The translations under genes and the position numbers were made by a program. Shown here piece after piece: positions 20,394 through 29,171 of a DNA stretch of 64,000 nt. Under the pieces are notes generated by a model that was given only the letters and a program-made list of their open reading frames with translations, was not told the origin of the DNA and searched no databases. The stretch's first letter is position 1, and every line of letters starts with the position of its first letter. This stretch comes from Opitutales bacterium UBA5694 (GTDB taxonomy: Bacteria > Verrucomicrobiota > Verrucomicrobiia > Opitutales > Opitutaceae), in the NCBI GenBank assembly GCA_002420185.1, contig DIHO01000012.1:174880-238879 (forward strand). The letters run 5' to 3'.

Positions 20394-20794
20394 GCGAAAG
20401 TGGTAGACGTTTTGTCTGATATGACGTTTTCTATGCTTAGCCGAGACTTCAATTGGACGGATAGACGGTACTTATTATATTTTCAATTAAAATGACACCA
20501 ATTATTGGATACAATATTTTTTTGACCAAGGAAGAGGGATCGAAGGCCGAGTCTATTTTTGGTCGGTTAGCTATTTCGTGTTGGTCTCGGTTATTCTGGT
20601 GCCGCAATTGGAACTTATCAGAGTAGTTCTAACCCATTATTATATATTGAATTGCGACGTTTCTTGGCGGTAAGTAATATCTTTTATCATTAGAGGTCAT
20701 TTCATCTGTGAATCGAGCAGAACAATTCAATCTAGAGCCTGGATGGATGACTGTTTGATCAGGAGATTCGATTACACACCAGTGCGGTTATTAA
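20394..20794. other. AT-rich gap upstream of a pseudogene
   Basis: About 400 bases, AT-rich, with no open frame of interest and no recognisable RNA or terminator. Confidence 0.45.
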
Positions 20795-22034
20795 CAATAC
20801 TTGGAGAATTTCCTGTATACTCGATTTCATGATGAGAAGCTACGTTCCGCGAATACGGGAATAAAGGGCGACTTGTTGGACCGATTTGATGAGGACTTGG
20901 CAAAGTGGCAACTGCAATACGTTTCCCTGCTGTGAGGTATGAACGACCGAAGGTACCAAGAATTCGAGGGGGAGAACTTTGCAGTCTACCAGCGTGATGT
21001 GAATACGGTATTGGACCGCCTGAATGAGATCGAGGCCCGTTTGATCATTCTATTGCTGACCCTGTTCGACCAATGGCATTATACTATTCGAAACAAAGAC
21101 CCGGATTTTTGCTTCGAGCGACTAAGCGTCTATCAGGATTACAATACCAAGCTAGCGTTCTATGAAGAATGGCTATGGAATGTTCCTTGGACGCGGTATT
21201 TGGAGTATCTGGATCTGCTGAGGTCGATGAATGACTTTACTACCAGCTTAAGGCAAAACCGAAGTTTCACTATGATACCAGACTCGATTAATCCGAACCC
21301 TGACGGAATGGCTTTAATGGCGGTAGAAATGGCAAGGTATTTTGCGGAGAGTGGAGTTGAAGCGAGTCGAATGAATTGAAGTGGTTGACCGATGACAGGA
21401 TGACAGTGGGAGAAAACGAAGTCCTTCACTATTTCGATCGGGCTGGTCTGGAGGCTACTGTCACCCCTGGGTCTCTGCCTTGGGTAGTGCCGGCCTCGGG
21501 GGAAATTGGGCTGGCCTCTTGGATTATTTAGATGATCCGAGTAAGTGTTTTAGGGCTCTGCTGGAAATTATCCCCATCAAAAACGATTTACTTTCAGTTA
21601 GCGGCCTGGCTCAGGGCGTATATAAGGTGCTAATGGATGGCCCAATTGCACTCATCTTTGAAAGTGACCAAAATGTAATATGTATTTCACTACATTTAAA
21701 CCCTGAATCGCCGAGTTTTAAACAATCGTGATAGCTGGCTGGACTGAATGCTAAGCAAAGCGACCAAGCGGTCACGCCCTGTAGAAATTTTTTGGGAAAA
21801 ATGAAAAGAGCTCGGAGGAAATTTGACGGGGATTCTGTGGCTTCTGCGGCAGTGCGAGAGAAAATTCGAGTTGAACTCGATGAGCTTCAGTTGGAGGCTG
21901 ACAAAATGGAGAGAGATCCATCGGACCGCTGCCCCAAGCCTTATTAGCTGGATATCAGGCGAATTAACGGAGAGATTAAAGAAGTTTGCTCTGCAATCGA
22001 TCCCATTGCGAGGAAAAGACTTTCTTTAGATTGA
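20795..22034 (+). pseudogene. Decayed gene of unknown family
   Basis: A coding-like frame runs from about 20795, is broken by TGA at 20933, continues as 146 codons from ATG 20939 to a stop near 21379, then shifts frame around 21440-21480. The new frame stays coding-like (NWAGLLDYLDDPSKCFRAL; later VREKIRVELDELQLEADKM) to a stop at 22032, interrupted by TGA/TAG at 21729-21734 and a TAG near 21945. Joined, this would be one protein of about 410 residues, mostly helical. I do not recognise the family. Alternatively there are two unrelated small genes, but the shared frame of the downstream pieces argues for one. Confidence 0.6.
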
Positions 22035-22158
22035 ACTCATGAGCGAAATCGTTGTCTTTCGATTCATTTTCGAAAGCTGTCAGGCTTTCTTTGACACAAC
22101 TCGGTCAAACACTATTGTAAGGTTGTAGTCTTGATATTTACTAGTGCCTCCCTCGATA

Positions 22159-23268
22159 ATGAAAATTTTGATTCGCTTTTTTGTCCTTTTTGCAGCTATT
22201 TCTACCATCCGCATCACCTATGGAGCGAAACCTGTGGTACTTGAGGACTTAACGGGTTTCGATCGGCCCGTTTCGGCCGCTTTTTCTCCAGATGGGACTT
22301 CGCTTTTTGTCGTCAACCGATCTAGGGGTGAAGTGGGTGCCCGCCGAGATGCGGGCTCAATAACTAAGTTCAGCGTGGTTGAAGGTCCTGACTTCAAACT
22401 GGCAAGCAAGCAATTTATCGTCGGATTAACGGCTCCTTCCGACATTGATTTTCTACCCGTTGATTTGGCAGGTGTCGCTCCAGCCGGGTCGCTCATTCTC
22501 GTTTCTGGCACGCCGCTGATAGAAACGGAGGATGGAAGAATGATCAAGGATGCCTCGGCTGATTTTATCGGTCTCTCCTTGTATGACCCAACTACTGGCA
22601 GGCTTATAAAGAAGGTAGATCTAGGTCCTGCTTCAGATGTCAAATTGAAGGGTGAGAATCCCTTAGTTTCGCCCAATAGCATCACGATCGACAGAAGCGG
22701 AAGTGTTTACATAGGGGATACGGGGATTGGCGGGAATCTATTCAAAAACAGGATTAAGGCACAGCCAGTCATTTACCGGATTAGTACCATTGGTTTGGTC
22801 GATATGTTTACAGGTAAAAGTCCTATGGATGTGGGGGTAATGAAGATTTCCAGTATTCCTGGAGATATCTCCTATCAGAGTGCTGAAGACTCGGTTTTCT
22901 TCGTGGCCAATCATATTCAGGGAGCAACGAAGGGATCGGTGTTCAAGGTTGCTCGCAGCGACTTTCACAACGTCATGAAAATTCAGACCGTAGTACGAGA
23001 GCTAACAGCTTTGAGCAGCATGCGTCTAACGCCAGACGGAAAAGTTCTTTTGGCAACGAACAAGGGTGAGCTGATAGTTCCTCGGGGGAGGAAGGCATCC
23101 CGTTTGATTCGGTTCAAGCCAGAGATGACTTTTTCAACGCCGGGAAAGTTTGCGATGCTACCGGAGCCGGGAGGAGCTTTCATTATAGCGGTTCCGGAGG
23201 AAACGGGTAGTGCCGGAGCGGGAAAAGGGCAGAGGGTGCGAATCGTCAGGGTCCCTTCAAAATTCTGA
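22159..23268 (+). CDS. Secreted beta-propeller protein (NHL/SMP-30-like)
   Basis: 369 residues from ATG 22159 (a GTG at 22144 would add five residues in front of a clean signal peptide, MKILIRFFVLFAAIS). Repeated blade motifs include FDRPVSAAFSPDGTSLFVVN, APSDIDFLPVD, SPNSITIDRSGSVYIGDTG and SSMRLTPDGKVLLATN, as in NHL or SMP-30-type propellers. No heme or catalytic motif is visible. Exported, perhaps to the periplasm or outside; the role is not assignable. It is an intact gene between two stretches of decayed sequence. Confidence 0.7.
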   Translation: MKILIRFFVLFAAISTIRITYGAKPVVLEDLTGFDRPVSAAFSPDGTSLFVVNRSRGEVGARRDAGSITKFSVVEGPDFKLASKQFIVGLTAPSDIDFLPVDLAGVAPAGSLILVSGTPLIETEDGRMIKDASADFIGLSLYDPTTGRLIKKVDLGPASDVKLKGENPLVSPNSITIDRSGSVYIGDTGIGGNLFKNRIKAQPVIYRISTIGLVDMFTGKSPMDVGVMKISSIPGDISYQSAEDSVFFVANHIQGATKGSVFKVARSDFHNVMKIQTVVRELTALSSMRLTPDGKVLLATNKGELIVPRGRKASRLIRFKPEMTFSTPGKFAMLPEPGGAFIIAVPEETGSAGAGKGQRVRIVRVPSKF

Positions 23269-24108
23269 TCAACTAAAGAGGGACCATAAGGACGGTTCTG
23301 TCATGATGCGGGGGAGTTCAGGATTGGCTTCATGAGTGGATCGAATAAGGCCAAGTTGAGTTTACAGTAATCGGGGAGACATCAAAGGCAGAGATAGGAG
23401 AAGCGGTCGGGAATAGTGAGGCGCAATGGGCAATGGGGCGGAAAGGTCAGGGTTCAGGGTCGTATCTTAACAAGAAACCCGAGCCCGCAGTTTCTAGAAG
23501 CTTTTCTATTCAGGCAACTAGGGGAGCGGTACGTTTGTCCTAGCGTATTGGATAATAGAGCCGGCTTCCATCGCATTAAAGGAAAGTCTTGCCCTTGTAG
23601 GTGCAGAGATAATCTTGCGAGATCGAATCGATTTCTTTTTGTGAAAGGTTGTGGCGGTTTCATTCGAAACAAAAGTCGATTACTGGAAACTGCTGGCTTT
23701 TTCTAATTTTCAATGTTTCTGAGGCGAAGCTGATTGTAGTCCGAACGATCTTGAATTGGTTCTGGAATTGATAGGTTCAGAATGTCTAGATTTAGCGGGA
23801 GGAGTGCCCATTTTGAACGAGTTTGAAAGATTTCAAGAATTGCTTAAGGGTGTGTTCGAAACAAATTCAAAAAATAATGAATACAACGTTTAAAATTTAA
23901 TTTTAAGTGTGGATGAGCAGGCAATTTGGGTATAGCAAAGGTCCGATATCAATGAAGTGACTCTAGACTAAATAGCTTGCGGGATGATCGTCGAAACTTT
24001 CAAAATGTTGGTCTTAGAGCGAGGCGATTTTGCGAAGTTTGTTACCCTTATCCTTGCTTCCCTCGACCGCGCTTGACTTGGTGAAGGGCTCCGTCTATCT
24101 CCGCGACG
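23269..24108. other. 840-base gap with coding debris
   Basis: No intact gene. A plus-strand stretch around 23345-23540 reads a coherent peptide (VIGETSKAEIGEAVGNSEAQ, then MGRKGQGSGSYL) ending in a stop, and a second stretch follows in another frame (see 23522-23893). The last ~200 bases should carry the queC promoter; I see no preQ1 riboswitch there. Confidence 0.4.
23522..23893 (+). pseudogene. Possible gene remnant, unknown family
   Basis: One frame over about 370 bases has only two internal stops (both TGA) and protein-like composition, with segments such as PASIALKESLALVGAEII and LNEFERFQELLKGVFETNS. I do not recognise it. It may be the 3' part of the gene whose earlier fragment is read in another frame upstream. 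Confidence 0.3.
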
Positions 24109-24846
24109 ATGCCTAAAGGAACAGACAGAATTCCCGAGACCGCTATTGCTGTCTATTCAGGAGGGATGGATTCAACTGTGATGTTGTATTGGATGTTAGA
24201 GCAGGGAATTGATTTACGAGGAGCCCTGACCGTCGACTACGGTCAGAAACATCGCAAAGAGATTCTGGTGGCGAAGGAAATTTGTGAAAGGCTCAGAATA
24301 AAACATAGAATAGTGGACTTGAGGAGCATTGCGACCTTATTTGGATCGAGTGGTTTGACGGATTCTGGTACGGACGTTCCAGAGGGACACTACGAAGAAG
24401 TATCAATGAAACAGACCGTCGTTCCTAATCGAAACATGATACTGATTTCATTGGCAACGGCATGGGCAATAAAGAAAGGGGCGGAAGCGGTGGCGTACGC
24501 CGCACATAGCGGGGACCATGCTATCTACCCTGATTGTCGGGAGAGTTTTGCCGATGCACTCGATCAAGCCATTCAACTCTGCGATTGGAGTGAGATAAAA
24601 TTATTTCGTCCTTTCGTCAATTCAACCAAAAGTGAGATTGTGGCAGAGGGGCATCGTTTAGCCAGCCCTTTAGAAAGCACTTGGTCATGCTATAAGGGAG
24701 GAGACTTACATTGTGGAAAATGTGGTACTTGCATCGAGCGCAGGGAAGCTTTTTATTTGGCGAGTGTCCAGGACCCAACGAGCTATTCCGCTAGTGCACC
24801 TAGCGTCGAAGCGCTTGTCGCTCAAAACTGGCACCTCTCGATTTGA
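24109..24846 (+). CDS. queC: 7-cyano-7-deazaguanine (preQ0) synthase
   Basis: 245 residues. ATP-pyrophosphatase loop YSGGMDST (residues 16-23) and the C-terminal zinc site C194, C202, C205, C208 (CYKGGDLHCGKCGTC) identify QueC, which converts 7-carboxy-7-deazaguanine plus ammonia and ATP to preQ0 in queuosine biosynthesis. It is the first of three overlapping genes, queC-queD-queE; its TGA is only nine bases from the likely queD ATG, so translation is probably coupled. Confidence 0.96.
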   Translation: MPKGTDRIPETAIAVYSGGMDSTVMLYWMLEQGIDLRGALTVDYGQKHRKEILVAKEICERLRIKHRIVDLRSIATLFGSSGLTDSGTDVPEGHYEEVSMKQTVVPNRNMILISLATAWAIKKGAEAVAYAAHSGDHAIYPDCRESFADALDQAIQLCDWSEIKLFRPFVNSTKSEIVAEGHRLASPLESTWSCYKGGDLHCGKCGTCIERREAFYLASVQDPTSYSASAPSVEALVAQNWHLSI

Positions 24847-24854
24847 TATTCAGT

Positions 24855-25304
24855 ATGTTCACCTGCCAAAAGACTTACTCGGAAATTCCCTTTGCTCATC
24901 GGCAGCATCGGCACGATGGTCATTGTGCAAAGATCCACGGCCATAATTGGAGTTTCACCTTCACGTTTGGCTGTAATCAACTGGACGATTGCGGATTTGT
25001 CGTAGATTTTGGAAAATTAAAGCAGCTACGCACCTGGTTGGAGGAAAATTTGGATCATGCATGTGTCTTCAACCAAGACGATCCGCTGCTCGAAACCTTT
25101 ATGAAATTAAAGGACGAAAATGGAATAAGCGTCTTCAAGTCACTTGTCGTGGAGCAATGTTCGAGTGAAGGGATGGCGAGATTTATTTTCAATGTCGCCA
25201 AACCAATGATACAAGACATGACAGGGGGAAGGGCGTTTCTAATCTCAGTGACCGTTAAAGAGGATTTTCGAAACAGTGCAACCTATTCTCCGGAATTAGA
25301 TTGA
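24855..25304 (+). CDS. queD: 6-carboxy-tetrahydropterin synthase
   Basis: 149 residues from ATG 24855; a TTG at 24843 overlapping the queC stop would add four residues. Zinc-binding and catalytic motifs are visible: H residues in AHRQHRHDGHCAKIHGHNW (the Cys is the family nucleophile), DFGKLK and the late Glu. The enzyme turns 7,8-dihydroneopterin triphosphate into 6-carboxy-tetrahydropterin, the step before QueE. The stop codon overlaps the queE ATG. Confidence 0.94.
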   Translation: MFTCQKTYSEIPFAHRQHRHDGHCAKIHGHNWSFTFTFGCNQLDDCGFVVDFGKLKQLRTWLEENLDHACVFNQDDPLLETFMKLKDENGISVFKSLVVEQCSSEGMARFIFNVAKPMIQDMTGGRAFLISVTVKEDFRNSATYSPELD

Positions 25305-25981
25305 TGGAATATCCGGTCCATGAAACGTTTCACTCATGGCAGGGTGAGGGAGACCATTCGGGAAGATCCGCTTTTTTCGTACGTCTTTACGGTTGTCCGG
25401 TTCATTGCCGTTGGTGTGACTCGGCAGGAACCTGGCATCCGGATTATGTCCCAGAAAAGGTAGACAGGATAGACGCTGCCATGATCGCGGATGCGGCGGC
25501 TGCGGTGAAGAGCGATCTGGTGGTCATTACGGGAGGAGAACCGACAATTCATGATTTGGGGCCATTGACCGATGCCATGAGGGAGAGAGGGCTGAAATCC
25601 CATTTGGAAACGTCGGGCGCGTTTCAGATTAGAGGTTCGTTTGATTGGATAACCTTGAGCCCTAAATGGCGTTCAACGCCATTGCCTGAGTCACTGGCGA
25701 TTGCAAATGAGTTTAAGCTGATTATTGAAGATGAGGGCTCGGTTAGGAAGTGGGTAGAGACATTGGGCAATTCAATTGATAAGCGTTCGGTATGGCTCCA
25801 CCCCGAGTGGTCGGTTAGGAAGGATCCTCGTATTCTGGAGTCAATCACGGAATTTGTGAAGGCGAACGGTGCTCCTTTCCGAGCTGGTTTGCAAGGGCAC
25901 AAATATTATCGTGCCGACTTGCTGGATCGAAATTCAGCAAATCCTTCGCCTCTAGGCGGAAATCCGATGCTGGGATATTAG
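25304..25981 (+). CDS. queE: 7-carboxy-7-deazaguanine synthase (radical SAM)
   Basis: 225 residues from ATG 25304, whose A is the last base of the queD TGA. The radical SAM cluster motif is CPVHCRWC (C-x3-C-x2-C), followed by a GGEPT motif for SAM binding. It converts 6-carboxy-tetrahydropterin to 7-carboxy-7-deazaguanine. It starts HETFHSWQGEGDHSGRSAFF, the usual substrate-loop sequence. Together with queC and queD it supplies preQ0; queF and tgt are not in this window. Confidence 0.95.
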   Translation: MEYPVHETFHSWQGEGDHSGRSAFFVRLYGCPVHCRWCDSAGTWHPDYVPEKVDRIDAAMIADAAAAVKSDLVVITGGEPTIHDLGPLTDAMRERGLKSHLETSGAFQIRGSFDWITLSPKWRSTPLPESLAIANEFKLIIEDEGSVRKWVETLGNSIDKRSVWLHPEWSVRKDPRILESITEFVKANGAPFRAGLQGHKYYRADLLDRNSANPSPLGGNPMLGY

Positions 25982-26015
25982 AAGTTTACTGATAAGGGAC
26001 CACGCAGATTGAGGA

Positions 26016-27089
26016 ATGCAGTTTAAACGGATCAGTGTTAGAAACTATAGGAATATAGAATTCGGCCGGTTGAAACTAGGATCTCCGCGTGTGTTTCTTC
26101 ATGGCCCGAATGGGCAGGGGAAGACGAATATGCTGGAGGCTCTTGGACTGGCGACCGCTTTGCGTCCCTTTCGCACTCATGAGAATCGGGTGGTGATAGG
26201 TCCCTCGGCGCTGTATTCGGAAATTGTATATGATTTAGACCATGAAGACCTGGGCGAGACTCAGGTGAGGGCTAAAATTAAGAAGTCTGGAAAAGAAGTT
26301 TGGATCGATGGTGAACCCACAAAACGATTGTCAGATTTTGTTGGGAAATTTCCGACAGTGATTCTCTCTTCTAATGATTTACAATTAACTCGGGGCACTC
26401 CGGGAAATCGAAGGCGTTTTTTTGACGCGTTTATCTGTGGCGTAGATCGCAATTATTTTAGAGCATTGCAGACCTTTCAAAAGCTCCTGCAGGAGAGGAA
26501 TGCACTTCTGAAGCAAAATGAGTCTGATGCAGTAGTATCCGCCTTCGAATCGCAAATGGACGAGCCGGCATTGACGATTTGTAGGGTTCGAACGGAAATC
26601 TTAGATTCTCTGATGGAGTATGCCGTTGGCGTGCACCGAGAAATTTCATTAGACGGTGAAACTTTGGCGGTGGAGTATAGTCGAAGTGCAGAACTCGAAG
26701 AAGAAGGGGACTATCTTAAACTGCTGGAGAAAAACCGGAAAAGAGATGGCTACTTACAGTCGACGGGTAAGGGTCCACATCGCGACGACTTTTCGATCTC
26801 ATTAAACGGGATGTCCGCCGATGACTTTGCGTCTGAAGGACAACAGCGTTCAGTAACGCTTTCACTTTCGTTGGCGATTATAGAGTTTTGGCAGAGTCGA
26901 TTTGGATTCAGACCGGTTGCTCTTGCAGATGATGCACTGGGGGAGTTGGACCAGCAACGTAGAGACAGGTTTTGGTCTGTTCTTGACAAGAATTTGCAAA
27001 TAATTGCGACTGGTACTCAGAGACCCTCGCGAGCAGAGAAAGACGATTGGAGAATCATCGAGGTTTCGAGAGGAAATTTTAAGGGGTAG
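26016..27089 (+). CDS. recF: DNA replication and repair protein RecF
   Basis: 357 residues, normal length. Walker A GPNGQGKT (30-37), the RecF-type FVGKFPTVILSSNDL and LQLTRGTPGNRRRF segments, the signature region SEGQQRSVTLSLSLA and Walker B-like FRPVALADDALGELD are all present. RecF loads RecA at gaps with RecOR. It follows queE by 34 bases rather than lying in the dnaA-dnaN-gyrB region. Confidence 0.94.
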   Translation: MQFKRISVRNYRNIEFGRLKLGSPRVFLHGPNGQGKTNMLEALGLATALRPFRTHENRVVIGPSALYSEIVYDLDHEDLGETQVRAKIKKSGKEVWIDGEPTKRLSDFVGKFPTVILSSNDLQLTRGTPGNRRRFFDAFICGVDRNYFRALQTFQKLLQERNALLKQNESDAVVSAFESQMDEPALTICRVRTEILDSLMEYAVGVHREISLDGETLAVEYSRSAELEEEGDYLKLLEKNRKRDGYLQSTGKGPHRDDFSISLNGMSADDFASEGQQRSVTLSLSLAIIEFWQSRFGFRPVALADDALGELDQQRRDRFWSVLDKNLQIIATGTQRPSRAEKDDWRIIEVSRGNFKG

Positions 27090-27214
27090 AATTTTATACA
27101 GTTGACCAACTCCTGTGGCGGTTATTTAGATTCGCAGAGACGGCAAATTTTTGAGAGGGAAGTGCGAGCTATTCAGTGAAAATTGTATCCGGGTTTTCAA
27201 TAGAGACCTTCATT

Positions 27215-27636
27215 TTAATCGGAATATGTTTGGATGTTCTGAAAGCTTTCACCCCTAACCAAAAAGCAGAGATTGCTAACAGCGTAAACTATAGACTTGT
27301 GGGAATATTCGTTGGGCCAACCCCCAAGGTACTTCCATGAATCCAATTGGATTCCGAATTCTTCCTAAACTTCTCGAAGCATTGCGGTTTTCAACTGTTC
27401 TCTACTATTTACGAATCCACCCGGAATTCCGAACTTTCCTTTATGTGGCTCCTTGCACCTTCTCATTGGTAAAACAAGCCCATCGCGATCTTGGATTAAA
27501 GCCGCTGCAGAGGAAACTGGGCTGAAGTCCGTTTCAAGATGGCAGTCTGCACAGAGAAAAAGGCTCCTTACATATGGGTTATGGCAGGGGAGTGGCAGGA
27601 AGGGCAAAATTGAAACGACCAAGGATTGATTTTTCT
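27215..27636 (-). pseudogene. Decayed zinc-ribbon NUDIX hydrolase gene
   Basis: Read on the minus strand, a first zinc-ribbon knuckle FCPSCHS is in one frame and the second, LCADCHL, in another, so there is a frameshift near 27568-27580. The second frame continues with a NUDIX fold and the box GGFVNSREQLKTAMLREV, then a TAG at 27365-27367 exactly at the variable x position, then EEFGI, which completes G-x5-E-x7-RE-U-x-EE-x-G-U. The frame goes on (YLGGWPNEYSHKSIVYAVSN) to a stop at 27215. Two independent lesions make a pseudogene the simplest call; stop-codon readthrough alone would not repair the frameshift. Confidence 0.85.
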
Positions 27637-27714
27637 GGAAGCCTCATTCTGGGAGGGCCTGAAAGCGACAAGATTAGGTTTTTTGGTACGGGCATCGTTG
27701 ACGTAGTGCGGGGT

Positions 27715-27788
27715 TGGTAGCCTCGCAGGGATTCGAACCCCGACAGAAGGAATCAGAATCCTTAGTGCTACCATTACACCACGAGGCC
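27715..27788 (-). tRNA. tRNA-Gln (anticodon CUG)
   Basis: 74 bases on the minus strand with encoded CCA. The acceptor stem GGCCTCG pairs with CGAGGCT (one G-U), the T arm carries GGTTCGAATCC, and the anticodon stem AAGGA/TCCTT encloses TTCTGAT, giving anticodon CTG. The decayed NUDIX gene lies about 80 bases downstream. Confidence 0.95.
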
Positions 27789-27899
27789 GTCGAAGCCGGA
27801 GAAGCTAGGATTGGGTTCCTGAAAATCAATAGAAAAACGTCAGCCATTAGAATGAGAGGCGACGTTTCTAGCGTCTTGGATCTTGCAGGTCGGAGCTAA

Positions 27900-28227
27900 T
27901 TCTGTCTTTGCGTAGACTTTTCTAGCGACTCTCGAGGATTGGGTTTCTCCTTCTATTTGTCGGGAAAGTTTTCCCAAAAGCTACGGTAGAAGCAAGAACG
28001 GTTGCCAGCGAGGAACTTTCTGCATTGTTCCTGGTTCAACTTTTTAGTGGAAACGGTTTCGGGGATTGGTCGGATTATGATAAATCGAGTAGTAAATCGT
28101 CACCGTTGAGTAACTATTTGACCGTGGTTCATGAAAAAACGGGATGAAGGTGTATTTCTAAGCTTTTACTGACGAAAGAGTCGCGTTGATTGTTGATTTG
28201 AATGGGGAGAAAGCTCTATATGAAATT
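27900..28227. other. Gap upstream of the phosphorylase gene
   Basis: About 330 bases (less if the TTG at 28186 is the start of the next gene). Nothing recognisable; it should contain that gene's promoter. Confidence 0.45.
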
Positions 28228-28920
28228 ATGAACTTAGCGATCATCAGTGGGACGAGCATCAACCGGTCGGTAGTTTTTAAGGACTGGAAATTGGATCAAG
28301 TGGAGACGCCTTACGGAACGATTGACGTCAAGCGCGGTAAGGGAATCGTTGTGGTGAATCGTCACGGCTTTTCAGAACCGCTTCCTCCCCACAGGAGCAA
28401 CTATAGAGGATATGTATTTGCCCTAAAATCTTTGGGTGTAGAGGCAGTGATAGCATTGACCTCAGTGGGTTCATTGAAAGAGAACTTGAAGCCAGGAACG
28501 TTGGTTTCTTGCTCGGACTACGTGAGTTTCTCTCCAATGACTTTTATCGATGATTGCTCTAGCGGATTCGCACCGGCGATTGACAACGGGCTTCTGAACG
28601 ATTTAAAGAGACTATGTCCCCAAGGGGTCGAATGTGATCGAGTTTACGTGCAGACGCGTGGGCCACGATTCGAAACGAAAGCCGAAGTAAGAATCCTTCA
28701 GAGCTGGGGTTGTGACGTGGTTGGGATGACTTTCGGCAACGAAGCGGATCTGCTCTTAGAAAGTGGGATATCGCTCACTTCTTTGTGCATGATTGACAAC
28801 TATGCTCACGGCATTGGAGATCAGAAACTTAGCATGAGTGAATTTCACGATTCAGTTGTTCGAAACCAATCGATTATTGATGAAATTTTAAGTGGCGTTA
28901 AGGCCCGATTTGGCAATTAG
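28228..28920 (+). CDS. MTAP/PNP-family nucleoside phosphorylase
   Basis: 230 residues from ATG 28228 (MNLAIISGTSI), chosen because family members begin with this phosphate-binding strand; a TTG at 28186 would add 14 residues. Family motifs: VVNRHGFSEPLPPHRSNYRG (like RHG..H..PPH.INYRAN in MTA phosphorylases), ALTSVGSLK, RGPRFETKAE and a substrate Met/Asp region GMTFGNEADLL. It should split 5'-methylthioadenosine or a purine nucleoside with phosphate. It is shorter than typical MTAP (about 280-300), so PNP-like substrates or a divergent enzyme are possible. Confidence 0.8.
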   Translation: MNLAIISGTSINRSVVFKDWKLDQVETPYGTIDVKRGKGIVVVNRHGFSEPLPPHRSNYRGYVFALKSLGVEAVIALTSVGSLKENLKPGTLVSCSDYVSFSPMTFIDDCSSGFAPAIDNGLLNDLKRLCPQGVECDRVYVQTRGPRFETKAEVRILQSWGCDVVGMTFGNEADLLLESGISLTSLCMIDNYAHGIGDQKLSMSEFHDSVVRNQSIIDEILSGVKARFGN

Positions 28921-29171
28921 ATGGAGCTTTACGGTTATCTGAGCACTGCTTTTTTGGAGTAAAATCGTAGTGAACTATCGCGAATTATTCTTAGCCACAT
29001 TTATGAGGGAAGATTAGATTCGGCACAAGGCGAGCTAGGTTCGTTAGAAGTACGAAACGGAGCATAGAGACATGACTGACGATGCGAAAGGAAAACGGGA
29101 ATCGGTTACGCAGCATTTTAAGCGGCGAAGATTTAGTCGCCTAGACTCGTGGTCAAACCAGCGTCTTATAT

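Noticed and set aside
23900..24108. Possible preQ1 riboswitch before queC.
   Set aside because: The queuosine genes made this worth checking, but no preQ1-I hairpin with an A-rich tail overlapping the start region could be found by eye.
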